Assembly: GCA_013076295.1 (NCBI GenBank)
Contig: RQOL01000660.1
Span: 4,030,001-4,094,000, forward strand
DNA: 64,000 bases
Reading direction: 5' to 3'
Source: Sanderia malayensis
Lineage: Eukaryota > Cnidaria > Scyphozoa > Semaeostomeae > Pelagiidae
The translations under genes and the position numbers were made by a program. Below, piece by piece: positions 1 to 10,645 of this stretch; within the stretch, counting starts at the first letter, position 1, and each line of letters starts with the position of its first letter. The notes under the pieces were generated by a model that saw only the letters and a list, made by a program, of their open reading frames with translations, was not told where the DNA came from and made no database searches.

Positions 1-86
1 TTATATTTTGGACTTCCCGCGATAACACAACCTCAGTTGCAACAGCCTCAGTTCAGTGCCGTGCCTGTTCTGGTTCCGTTCCAAGC

Positions 87-262
87 GTTTACACGACACC
101 GATACGGGAACGGACCCAAATGGATCCGCTTTTCTAGCGTGCCCAAAAAGATACGATCCCGTTCCCAAAGAGGAACGGATCCATGCGTACCCGTGTAAAC
201 GAAACACCTATCGTAACCATTTTTGGAACGGATCCACTCGGATCCGTTTCCGTGTAAACGGG
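87..262. repeat. Short palindromic repeat, possible MITE
   Basis: The stretch begins with a CGTTTACACG-type string and ends with its complement CGTGTAAACG, with several GGATCCGTT-like words in both directions between. This gives a strongly self-complementary unit of about 175 bases. No target duplication could be defined. The rest of 1-450 shows nothing recognisable. Confidence 0.4.
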
Positions 263-450
263 GCCTATATTTGTAGACTGAGGTACTTTGCTTTGCTTTT
301 GTTTTATTAGAATCATCAGCCCTGTATAATCATGGTTAATGGAAAAGATTCTATTGAAAACTGAACATATCTATAATCGAAGGGAGTTGGTTTCGAGGGA
401 AATTGGTCCTATGATACTTAGCTCGAAGTTTTTTTCGATTTCATGAACCT

Positions 451-1258
451 AAACTTGGAAATATGCATGAAGGAAAGCAAAGCCTAGGGAGCCAGAAAAA
501 TGTTTGAATTTGACATTTCGAGCTTGAATTTGTATTTTCCTTAAATCGGACAACGTGTCCAATTGAATTCCAGTCAGATGTTGTTCTAAATGCCCTGTCC
601 TTTCGAATACCCCGACAATTAGGTTAGATCAAAACAGCACTTCTTTGGAACTTACCTTTCAAAGTATCATATTAAATTTTACCATGAACGTATTAATCAC
701 ATTGCTATTTATTATTACTAACAATTGTTATGATTGTTATCAGCTCATATAAACTCGGCTATTTTACCTCCTAGGCAGATGACGATACAAAATCCAACAA
801 TTAGTCCAACAGTTGAGAATCTCCAACATTGAGCCATCATCTTCGCCAGTGGCTGCAACAGTCAACAGATGAAGTGATTGAGTTCAAAGTGGACTCCTTT
901 TATTCAGTTTTAAGGTATGTGTTATTTGCACTATCCCATTACGCTTCTATGTTAGGCTTTTTAGTTTCCATGGGTGGCTAACCTCAACCTAATTCTCGAT
1001 CCTAAGAATAAGGGCTGTGAATGTAAGTTTTGGAATTCCATTGTAATTATATAACTACACCTCGAAATTCGCAATGTAAATTCAATGAACAAACTGCCGT
1101 CCATATTTTGTTACATATCCAGAGTATATGACATATCAATAATAAGCAGGTTTAAAGGGAAAATTGTTCCGCTCTTGTATGGGGTAGGGGGTCTTGTTAT
1201 CTCGAGATTCCATTAATTGTTCCTCCACGAAATTAAGTAACAACATGGCATGTATGAA
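451..1258. repeat. Segmental duplication, copy 1 (intron start, first exon and upstream region)
   Basis: This segment is closely similar and collinear to 4738-6045. It covers part of intron 1, the signal-peptide exon and about 400 bases upstream of it. The other copy carries an extra insertion of about 500 bases, so this copy shows the pre-insertion state (the unoccupied target reads cccattac near 934-941). Differences are scattered single bases and small indels, which suggests a fairly recent tandem gene duplication. Confidence 0.85.
768..840 (-). CDS. First coding exon of a tandem paralogue of the acidic secreted protein (rest lies left of the window)
   Basis: The exon reads from ATG at 840 to a GT donor at 767-766 and encodes 24 residues, MMAQCWRFSTVGLIVGFCIV followed by ICLG, plus one base of the next codon. 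This is a typical signal peptide: a short polar start, then a hydrophobic stretch. It differs from the first exon of the complete gene at 5043-5115 by one residue (Gln for Arg at position 4) and has the same length, donor and phase. The flanking sequence is duplicated as well. Later exons would lie at coordinates below 1 and I found none between 1 and 767, so this could be an intact neighbouring gene or a partial duplication with a stranded first exon. Confidence 0.6.
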
Positions 1259-1420
1259 TTTATTTTTGTCAGAAGGATTTCAGGAATGAAACATCGATAT
1301 AAAAAAGCTCCTTTAATCTAAAGTTCATAAAATAACATGCCAAACAACAGATCCCTTGAACAACTTCATAGAAAATTTATCCTCGGTTTAATAAGTTCCC
1401 TGGATAATAAAAAATTGTGG

Positions 1421-1426
1421 TTTATT
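1421..1426 (-). terminator. Candidate polyadenylation signal for the acidic secreted-protein gene
   Basis: The plus strand reads TTTATT, which is AATAAA on the gene strand, about 80 bases past the stop codon at 1505-1507. The distance suits a short 3' UTR. No transcript data were available. Confidence 0.45.
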
Positions 1427-1504
1427 TTACTTATTTACTTCACACGTCTCAACTAACTAGTAATAGAAAATGTCCGTTCAAGCAGCTGAATATTGGTCTC
1501 ATTG

Positions 1505-4500
1505 TCATTTAACTTTGTATACGAACAGTGCGAATCCTTTTCCAGTACACAAGCAGTCTGACTTCGGGTCGCATTTCGCAAAGGCTGGGTTTACACAATT
1601 CTTTGATGATCCATACTTATTGTACGTTTTGGATGAATTTTTTCCGCTCCAACATTCACCATAATATTCGATGCCAAAATGCGTATGACCCCTCTTCTTT
1701 GCTCGTTCTGCGCAGTGGCATACAAGCCTGCACGAAAAAACGTGTTATTATCACAGTAATATTTCGAATAAAGCATAGAGCCCTGTGGTGTTTATAAATA
1801 AGTGGGCTTTTTGACTGAATCTGACTTAATATGTGGGAGGGGGCTTATCCCAGAAGGGGGGGGATTCAAACTTTACTCTTAAAGGGGGCCTATTCGATAG
1901 GTGCTCAGTTGAATTATCACGCTATCCTTTACCCTCGATATCTCCAAAGCAAGTGAGTTCGAACCTATATCTCATATTCATTTTTGTGTTGGCTATAATT
2001 CGATTAACTAGAAAAACATTTTATGCGAACGTACTTTTCTAAGGATGCCCTGTAGTTGCCCCAATCAAGCAGATCACCATGATGGGCGTGGCTTGTTATG
2101 TCGCGATTACTGTCGAGCAGATCTGGAAGTGGTCGATGTTTTGTGTTCACCGGGTCGTAAAAACATCCAACTTTCTCAAACTTCGTTGTGCAAGGACGCG
2201 GCGTTATGGGTTCTAAAAAATACATGCAATTCATGTGGTGGAATTTCGCATAAGCCCCTCTTATTCCCCCCTGTCATAGCAAACTCCCCCTCCGTTATAT
2301 TCATCTAAGTACAGTCTCGACTCTCGCTATCTCGAACTCGCAGGGGAAATTAAAATCTGTTCGACATAGCGGGAGTTCGAGATATCCGAACTATATTCAC
2401 CCAACTAGAGAACAAGGGGAAATGGGAATCTGTTCGAGATAACCGATTTCGAGATAGTGAGATTCGACTGTATATGGAATCTTGAATTTCTTCATAGTAC
2501 AATCCATATACTGTCTATTGAAGAAAAACTGCTGTTATATGGAAGTTTTTATTTCTGATGAAGTTCAAATTTAGACAACACCCGCCAAGATATGATTAGT
2601 TTTCAAGTAAACACTGAACACAATCGGACTTGAATTTTGAAATGGTAAACTCTTCTCCCGATGCGTAATACTTACCAATTCTGTAGACATAATTTGTCAT
2701 CGATTGTCCAACACAAAACTCTCCTGGTTTGCACTCTTTGTATTTGCCGTTCAGACAGGTGTCGGCATCTCCATCTTTTTTGTAATCTTTTGCCGCCGTT
2801 TTGCTACTCCAGCATTCTCCATAGAACTGTAGGCCAAAATGCGTGTATCCAGCTTTCCTTGTTTTCGTAGCGCAGTCGCAGGCTAACCTGAAAATAAAAA
2901 ATAATCATGAATTTTATCGATAAAATTAAGATTTTGTAAAAAGTTTCTTTTGTGAAAATTCTTGTTTGAAGAATCCAAGCGTTCGTCGCTTTTTCACCAG
3001 GAGGTTTTTATCAAAGGACCAAAGGCCATTTTGGTCCTTTGATAAGTTGGTCCATTTTTGGAGGACTAATTGCAAAGGACCAAGGGCATTTTGCAATTTT
3101 GATGTGTGCCGATAACGCAATATTTGTCACTTTGGCAAGCCACAATACGGCAAGCAAGCGAACAAAACGCGCCTATTTTGCTATAGAAATACAGTTGGTG
3201 CATATACTGATGATGTTATGACTAACTTTCGGAATGATTTTTCGCCATTTCTCCAATCGATCACTTCTCCGTGGAACGCACGACTTGTTACATCTCTGTG
3301 ACTATCCAACAACAGTGGTAATGGTCTGTTTGTTTGACCATCATGGTAACAGCCAATCGGTGTTATCTTCAGATCACACATAGCTAAAACATGGAACAGA
3401 GCATATGTATTCAATTAGCTTTGTCAAGTGTGTGCAGTATGCCTGTGGACCCAACGCACCACAACGAGGGACTATGAAACATAGGGCCTAGGTTTTCATG
3501 TTCTTGTGGATCTATCCGCACGCTTTTCAGGAACTTAAAAGATCGATTCTTGACAGACGATGTCATTTTATTCTTCAGATGTTATACGTCCTTATGGCGG
3601 ACATCTTGATAAAGCGGACTGTTTCTTCATTTACCCCAAAATCGATTTCTGTGTGAAATTGTTCTATAAGATGGACGCTTCCTTCGAGATGGAATTTCTA
3701 ATTTTAGTATGCAGTGCCCATTTCAGAGAAATTAGTTAGTTTCGAGCAGTACCATGCAGCCATGTATGTTTTGCAACAGTTTCCGTACTAAATGCCCTAC
3801 AAAGGTGGGATGTACTGTATTCACTTCACCCCACTTTTTCTTACCACTCTGGATCATAACTGAGTTGAATAAACTTACATTTTTCACAAGATGCGTGATA
3901 TTGCGTTAGAGGTTTCACAGTGTCTGCCTTTTCCTCGTGATTGGCCTCGTTATCATTTTCTTCATCTTCATCCTCGTTCTCATCATCGTCATGTTCATCA
4001 TCATCATCATCATCAATTTTGTCTTGGTTTATTTTCTTCTGAATTTCCAGATCGTTTTCAGAATTTCCATCATCTATGATGTTGTCAATCTCATCAAGGT
4101 CCTTCAAGAATTTGCTGCCATCTTTTTGGGCTGAAATCAAAAGCAGCTTCGTGTTTATTTCTATTCATAGCACCCCATCCAATAAGGCCTGCTATCAAGA
4201 CATTGAAGTTGTGTCTTGAATTAGTGCAAACAAGCTAAAATTAGCTTTATTAATAAACTTTATACTATACCTTACTATATAAAACTTGCTTTTGAATAAA
4301 AAAATCACCTAAAATTTCTTTTTTGTAAATGAACCCCTGTGGGTAATTTGAGGATTGAGGATAATTTGAACATTTTGGTTGTGTTTCGAATATTCATATC
4401 CGAAATTTCACCGTGATCACAAATATGAGATCCCTAAATGGACCCTCTCGAATCAACACCAATTTTAGGGGACCGATGATTAAATAACCACTCGGACGCT

Positions 4501-5115
4501 TAGGCCGTCGAGAGCCAGCTCGGGTCCTGGGGCTATAAACAAACAAGTGACTATTTTATAATTGCTTTGCGTTAGCAAAACTTTTCGCGAGCCCTTCTTG
4601 AGACCCGCGCCCCGGGAATTTACCCCGGCTTCCCCCCTCTTGACGGTACTGTGGACGTTTAGTAAAATAAAAGTGAGGAGACCGATGAAACTGAGTTAAA
4701 AATTAGGGACAAGTAAAATGTCTTTTGTTGCAGTAACTGGAAATATGCATGAAGGAAAGCGAAACCTAGGGAGCAAGAAAAATGTTTGAATTTGACATTT
4801 CGAGCTTGAATTTGTATTTTCCCTAAATTCCAGTCAGATATTGTTCTAAATGCCCTGTCCTTTCGAATATCGCTACAATTCGGTTAGATCAAGACAGCAC
4901 TTTGGAACTTACCTTTCAAAGTATGATATATTTATTAATAATTATGTAATTATATTCTTACCAAACTTGTTAATCACATTGCTATTTATTATCAATAACA
5001 ATTGTTATGGTCGTTATCAACTCATAAACTCGGATATTTTACCTCCTAGGCAGATGACGATACAAAAACCAACAATTAGTCCAACAGTTGAGAATCTCCA
5101 ACAACGAGCCATCAT
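1505..5115 (-). CDS. Secreted acidic protein with two Cys-rich modules (candidate extracellular matrix protein)
   Basis: Six coding exons join in phase: 5115-5043, 4130-3879, 3383-3227, 2887-2676, 2212-2035 and 1727-1505, giving 364 residues and a TGA stop. Residues 1-24 are a signal peptide. Residues about 25-108 are dominated by Asp and Glu, with an almost pure acidic core near 64-86 that includes six consecutive Asp. Two homologous modules follow (about 109-231 and 232-364), each built from two exons with the same phases. Each has a first half with G-C-[YF]-x-D, RPLP-x-LLDS-x-RD and a DW motif, and a second half with the motif T-H-F-G-[LI]-[QE]-[FY]-Y-G-E-C-W-S, ending in a [YF]-V-Y-[RK] strand. 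I recall this module from predicted cnidarian secreted proteins but know no assigned function. Signal peptide, poly-acidic region and Cys-rich repeats together resemble calcium-binding or skeletal-matrix proteins; that role is inference. The exon structure is well supported; the family name is unknown to me. Confidence 0.82.
2312..2470 (-). mobile_element. Pogo-like MITE, copy 1 (in intron 4 of the acidic protein gene)
   Basis: A short non-coding element bounded by TA on both sides. Its ends are inverted repeats related to CAGTCGAATCTCGCTATCTC. It has the same internal sequence as the copies at 37303-37482 and 42534-42707, in the opposite orientation. TA target sites and CAGT ends fit Tc1/mariner-pogo derived MITEs; no transposase is encoded. 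Confidence 0.7.
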
Positions 5116-5170
5116 CTCCTCCAGTGGCTGCAACAGTCAACAGATGAAGTGATTGAGTTCAAAGTGGACT

Positions 5171-5180
5171 CCTTTTATTC
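5171..5180 (-). promoter_or_regulatory. Possible TATA-like element upstream of the acidic protein gene
   Basis: The gene strand reads GAATAAAAGG about 55-65 bases upstream of the ATG. The same string is kept in the duplicated copy at about 896-905. Position and AT content suit a core promoter, but there is no transcription start evidence. Confidence 0.25.
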
Positions 5181-5216
5181 AGTTTTAAGGTATGTGTTAT
5201 TTGCACTATCCATTAT

Positions 5217-5718
5217 TAGGGCCGCATTTACCCATGGGCCCACTGGGCCCGGGCCCAGGGCCCCCTAAGATTCTCAGATTTAAAGCTGGTTTGTTCCCTA
5301 TAACGTATTTCGACGTATTTCATCCCAATTCAAATTCTATGATCAATTAAGATTATTTCCCTTCTTTGAAAATCGACCAAATTATATGAAGACAACCTAT
5401 CGTAAATAAACCTAATAAAACGTAATTCAATGTAATTCAATGTAATTAAACGTAAAGCTGGTTTTGTTCCCTATAACGTAATTCAACGTATTTCATCGCA
5501 ATTCAAAGTCTACGGTCAATAAGATTATTTCCCTTATACAAAAATCGACCAAATTATACGAAAACAACCTATCGTAAATAACAAAACGTAATTCAACGTA
5601 ATTCTGTTTTGTTTCTCCCGCCGACAAAATACGATGAATGCGATTCAAGACTATCCAAGTATTTGTGCCCAAATCAATTTTGGGCCCAGAGCCCCAACCC
5701 ACTTAAAGGCGGCCCTGC
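5217..5718. mobile_element. hAT-like MITE with internal tandem duplication
   Basis: The ends form an imperfect terminal inverted repeat: the left end starts TAGGGCCGCATTTA and the right end, read inwards, starts CAGGGCCGCCTTTA. An 8-base target duplication, CCCATTAT-like with one change, flanks it, and the matching unoccupied site is visible in the paralogous copy near 934-941. The inside holds a direct duplication of about 130-170 bases (5281-5405 against 5452-5583). There is no credible transposase. CAGGG-type ends and an 8-base duplication fit hAT. Confidence 0.7.
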
Positions 5719-6596
5719 CCATTATGCTTCTATGTTAGGCTTTTTAGTTTCCATGGGTGGCCAACCTCGACCTAATTCTCGATCCTAAGATTAAGGGCTG
5801 TGAATTTAAGTTTTGGAATTCCATTGTCATGATGAAATTACACCCCGAAGTTCACAATGTAAATTCAATGAACAAACTGTCGTCCGTATTTTGTTGCATA
5901 TCCAGAGTATATGGTAACATATCAATAATAAGCAGGTTTAAAGTGAAAGTTGTTCAGCTCTTGTATGGGGTAGGGGGTCTTGTTATCTCGAGATTCCATT
6001 AACTGTACCTCCACGAAATTAAGTAACAACATGGCATGTATGAATTTAAAGCCTTTAGTGCCATATGGTTTTGAAATATCTGGTACAGCTCTTGAAATTT
6101 GGGTGTTTAAAATGTAGAGAAACATACAGCAAATATATTTGTGTAACAAAATGTTTCATGATATCCTGATTTTAATTTAACTCAACGACATTTTTATTAT
6201 TCATATTACATATTTTTGTCAAAAAATCATTCGATTATCAGTACGACGGTGAGGCTCGAACTAGTTTCACCAGAGTGAGCAGTATCAGACTCCGGTGTTT
6301 AACTCTCTCCGCTATCAGCCCGCCTCCATCCCCCAGCACTTTTTATAATTTATATCAAGCAATCTCTCTGGGTCTAGGTTCGAGCCATGAAATTACGGAC
6401 TCTGGCTATAGGTTCGAGCCCATCATTTAGACTTTAGTCTTCCGAATCTTGTTATTGGATCCTATACATTATACATTATTATTTTTAGAAACGAAAAATG
6501 AACAGAGAATGAAAGGGAAAGGCATTGTTTTTCTTCAAGTAAGTTTCTTGCAAGTCAACTCTTACTCGTCTTTTATAAATTAAAAATAAATATTCT

Positions 6597-6690
6597 ACTA
6601 CAGTGAGACTTGAACTTATGCAACCAACGAGGTCACTGTTCACAAGTCATTGCTTAGTACACTGTGCTATTAGCCCACCGCCACCCCACG
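6597..6690 (-). repeat. tRNA-derived SINE-like segment
   Basis: Read on the minus strand it has an A-box-like string (TAATAGCACAGTGTACTAAGC region) and, about 50 bases on, a B-box-like AGTTCAAGTCTCAC. These are the two internal RNA polymerase III promoter elements of tRNA genes. It cannot fold into a proper acceptor stem, so it is read as a SINE head and not a functional tRNA. Confidence 0.45.
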
Positions 6691-7461
6691 GCAATACCTA
6701 TATTTTACTAGCTGTTAACATTGTTAAAATGAGTGCTGCTGTGATGTAACCAGGACTAAAGTATCTAGCATTCGATTAAAACGATATGTTTTGAAATGAG
6801 TGCTTCAAAAAAAATATGGAGAGGGGGTGTTTAGCGTGCTTGGAAGCCTAGATATTTATATTGGTAACAGGTCGTTTCTCTATATTTGGTGTGTTTGAAG
6901 GTTGTCATTTGTATTTGACATTTCTTATTGACATTTACATTTCATAGCTGGATTTTGGAATTTCAGCAATAATAGATTTCAGCAAATTATTCTTAATCAA
7001 GAGAAGTTGTACGCTCAGCTTGAATCTTTGTTGATGTGACTTCACCATGAAAACAAAACAATACAAAAAACAGAGGAATAAATGTAGGAAAACTAAATTA
7101 AATGCACATCAACAATTTGAAATCTGAAGTCCGGATTTTCTGGACCGGGATTACTTTCAAAAAAATAATAAAACATAATGATGGTGCAAATGATGATACA
7201 ATAGTTTTTTAAGGCCTACTATACTTCCGCACAGCTTTTCTCTTCTGCTTGCAGGCATTCATTTTTATAAACTTATCCCCACGACAATAAAGCAACTCCT
7301 ATGTTCTTGTCGAAATAAAAATGGCCTGTTTTTGGGCCTTCTCAATTCTGGCCACGAATAAAAGTTAATAACCAGCAGATAAGCCAACCAAATATCGTTT
7401 TCTCAATGTTTCTAAAACGTCTCCCTGCTCTGCAGCAAACCGCCATTGAGGAATTGATAAA

Positions 7462-7641
7462 AAACCAGCATGTGGCTAAACGGAGGAGGATTTAAGGCCA
7501 CGCGCAGGCTAGAATCCGACAAACATCTTCACAAACAAACATCTTCACAAACAAACATCTTCACAAGATTTTTTCTCGAGAAGGACTCGATTATATTCTG
7601 CTGCGCAGCCGCTTCACTTCGTTCCGCTACGCAGCAGCAAT
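7462..7641. repeat. Dispersed repeat, copy 1
   Basis: About 180 bases closely match 63308-63472. Shared landmarks are GGCTAAACGGAGGAGGATTT, the GCCACGCGCAGGCTAGAAT region, TTTTTTCTCGAGAAGGACTC and the palindromic GCTGCGCAGCCGCTTC/CTACGCAGCAGC tail. This copy has an extra ACAAACATCTTCAC-type triplication. It looks like a repetitive-element fragment. Confidence 0.6.
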
Positions 7642-8856
7642 GAAGATGTCCTCTTTCTCCAACGGAAGTAAAACAATGGATAGTCTTTGTTTATTGATAT
7701 ATCTACCCCTCAAGAGAGTTTCGTAACATTCTTCATAGCATAAGGAAGATTGTAGTCCAGATTTTCAAACGCTGTTGCATGAAATTCTTCAAAATTACGG
7801 CCACATATTCATGAGCAAATTAAAGTAAAACAATGCTACTTAATTCCAGTCGTAAATACTACATTGTTTAATGTTTGTGAGGTCCATTCTTTGAACTACA
7901 ATAGCCTTTGCCATGTTCTTTGACATAGCTATGTATAACTGTATTGTATTCTCACATATTTTGATTGCTATTTCTCGTGAGTATTCTATTGAATAAGATG
8001 TTGTTTATGGCTCCCTGTTTCCGTAGGTTCCAGCATAAAAGGACATCGTCTGTCAAGCATCAGTCTTTCATTTTGCTGAGCAGCGTGCGGATGGAGCTAC
8101 AAGAAGATGACAACTTAGGCCGCATCTTTCACACACCTTCGTGTTGCTTCCAGATGCAGTGACAAGAAGATTATCGTCGACTTAGGCCTCATAGGCCTTC
8201 ACATTTCGTACTGGTGCAGGTGCAAGATGATATGGTTTCAATAATTCATTGGTTTGGTAAGGGCTTGGTTTATTTTATCATAACCTTCTCAATTAAAAAA
8301 TAAGAGATGCTGTAGCTTTCGGCTTATCTTTATTTTCAAGTTTCGTTCCTCTTAGTTTAAAATTTACAGCATTCATTACTCCATCTTCGTATTTCTCTAA
8401 TAGCACTTTACTTTTGCTATTTTTATTCTTTCCTACATTTTATTTTGTGTCTATTAATTTTAGGTTGATTCAGAAACAAGAAGCAGGCAGATGGTGAAGC
8501 AAGCTCGATGAAATTTTTGGTTTATTAAAATGTTTTCACGTTGTCTCTTTCATTTGTTGTTTTCTCTTTCATAAATTTTATAATTTAGAATAGGATACAG
8601 TAATGTAGGATAATTTAGTATATAGAATAGGAAGATAGTAACAATTAAAATAGCATAATTTAAAATCTAATGAGTTTAGAGAGATAAGGTTAATGGACAA
8701 ATAGGACTATGCACAAGATAATGGTAGGATAGAATAGAATAATGCATATTAAGATAGATCTTCGTATTTTTCTAATAGTACTTTACTTTTGCTATTTTTA
8801 TATCTTTTCCTACATTTTGTGTCTATTAATTGCAGGTCGATTCAGAAAGAAGAAGC

Positions 8857-9365
8857 AGGCAGATGGTGAAGAAAGGTGAAGGGGAGAAACAAAGAGGAAG
8901 GGAGAGCCGGAGAAAAAGGGTGAGGGAGAGAAAGTGGGAGGAGAGGGGTGAAGGAGAGAGAGCGGGAGAAGAGACAGGGTGGAGGGCGAGGGAGAGACAG
9001 GGTGGAAGGAAAGGGAGAGTGGAAGGTGAGATAGGGTGGAAGGTGAGAGAGAGTGGAAGGGAGAGAGAGTGGGAGGAAAGACGGTGAAAGTGGGGGTTGA
9101 GGGAGACAGAGTGTACAGAAAGTTAACAGACCTTAACTATTTATCCACTTTCTTTCCCGCCCCTCTCTTTCTACCATCTTCCTTCATTCTCTCTCCTGCC
9201 ACTCTCTGTCTCTCCTCCCACTCCCCCTCACCTTCCACCCTGTCTCTCCTCCCACTCTGTCTCTCCTCCCACTCTCCCTCCTTCAATTCTCTCCTTCACC
9301 CCTCTCCCCCGCTCTCCCTCTCCCCTCCTCATTCTTTCTCCCTTCTCTCCCCTTCACTCAAAATT
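8857..9365. repeat. Mirror purine and pyrimidine tracts at the foldback centre
   Basis: About 245 bases of almost pure GA (8857-9100) are followed, after about 70 mixed bases, by about 195 bases of almost pure CT (9170-9365). The two tracts are inverted partners within the foldback. Long homopurine tracts of this type can form triplexes. Confidence 0.7.
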
Positions 9366-10645
9366 TAACTAAAGCTATCTTAATAATAATTCTACTATAC
9401 TACCATTATCTTGTGCATAGTCCTATTTGTCCATCAACCTTATCTCTCTTTACTCATTAGATTTTAAATAATGCTAGTTTAATTATTACTATCTTCCTAT
9501 TCTATATACTAAATTATCCTACATTACTCTATCCTATTCTAAATTATAAAATTTATGAGAGAGAAAACAACAAATGAAAGAGACAATGAAAACATTTTAA
9601 TAAACACAAATTTCATCGAGCTTGCTTCACCATCTGCCTGCTTCTTCTTTCTGAATCGACCTGCAATTAATAGACACAAAATGTAGGAAAAGATAAAAAT
9701 AGCAAAAGTAAAGTACTATTAGAAAAATTTGTAGACCGAGTAATGAATGTTGTAGATTTTAAACTAAGAGGAACGAAACTTGAAAATAAAGATAAGCCGA
9801 AAGTTACAGGATTTCTTATTTTTAATTGAGAAGGTTATGATAAAATAAAGCAAGCTCTTACCAAACCAATGAATTATGGAAACCATACCATCTTGTACCT
9901 GCACCAGTACGAAATGTGAAGGCCTATGAGGTCTAAGTCGACGATAATCTTCTTGTCACTGCATCTGGAAGCAACACGAAGGTCTGTGAAAGATGCGGCC
10001 TAAGTTGTCATCTTCTTGTAGCTCCATCCGCACGCTGCTCAGCAAAATGAAAGACTGATGCTTGACAGACGATGTCCTTTTATGCTGGAACCTACGGAAA
10101 CAGGGAGCCATAAACAACATCTTATTCAATAGAATATTCACGAGAAATAGCAATGCAAAATATGTGAGAATACAATACAGTTATACATAGCTATGTCAAA
10201 GAACATGACAAAGGCTATTGTAGTTTAAAGAATGGACCTCACGAACATTCCACTGTGTGGTATCTACGACTGGAACCTAGACCCAGAGAGATTGTTTGTT
10301 ATAAATTATAAAAATTGCTGGGGGATGGAGGCGGGCTGATAGCAGAGAGAATTAAACATCGGAGTCTGATACTGCTCACACTCGTGAAACTAGTTCGAAC
10401 CTCACCCACGTACTGATAATCGAATGATTCTTTTGACGAAAATATGTAATATGAATAATAAAAAAATCTTAAGCAAGATATAAATTTGAATGTTATGTAC
10501 TTTGTTATATGTGTTCTGTCTGAAATAAAAGTGATGATGAACAGACATAAAAGTGATAAAAATCGTTAACTAAATGTCATAAAGATATTGGTTTGACGAT
10601 TTTGAATTCAGAGTAGTTTAAAGAACGGATTTCACAGGCATGAAA

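Larger units (their letters stand above)
4738..6045. repeat. Segmental duplication, copy 2 (contains the first exon of the complete gene and an inserted MITE)
   Basis: This is the partner of 451-1258. Similarity runs through intron 1, exon 1 (5043-5115) and upstream DNA, is broken by the insertion at about 5217-5718, and resumes to about 6045. Because the insertion is absent from copy 1, it came in after the duplication or was lost from the other copy. Confidence 0.85.
6380..7843. mobile_element. Composite insertion splitting the left foldback arm
   Basis: In the right arm the sequence passes directly from the part matching 6379 to the part matching 7843. The intervening 1.46 kb is therefore inserted in the left arm, or deleted from the right. 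It contains a tRNA-like SINE segment (about 6597-6690) and a dispersed repeat (about 7462-7641) that recurs near the right end of the window. No coding capacity was recognised. Confidence 0.55.
6197..10459. mobile_element. Large foldback (long inverted repeat), probable non-autonomous DNA transposon
   Basis: The two ends are near-perfect inverted copies: 6197-6379 pairs with about 10275-10459. The inner arms continue as 7843-9110 against about 9170-10270, including a 65-codon open stretch at 7965-8162 that recurs on the other strand at 9956-10153. The arm middle is purine-rich on the left (8860-9100) and pyrimidine-rich on the right (9170-9360), leaving only about 60 unpaired bases at the centre. 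The left arm has extra sequence: an insertion at about 6380-7843 and a local duplication (8370-8520 against 8755-8880). No transposase was seen. The outer ends contain a tRNA-like stretch (plus strand about 6240-6325). Confidence 0.75.

Noticed and set aside
6240..6325. Functional tRNA gene on the minus strand
   Set aside because: A-box and B-box-like words are present, but the ends do not pair as an acceptor stem and no anticodon arm is clear. The sequence is also part of the foldback arms.
7965..8162. Protein-coding gene in the foldback arm
   Set aside because: The 65-codon frame is kept in both arms only because the arms are copies; there is no splice structure, recognisable domain or start context.
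8830..9368. Arg/Glu-rich and Pro/Ser-rich proteins
   Set aside because: They are translations of the purine and pyrimidine simple tracts.
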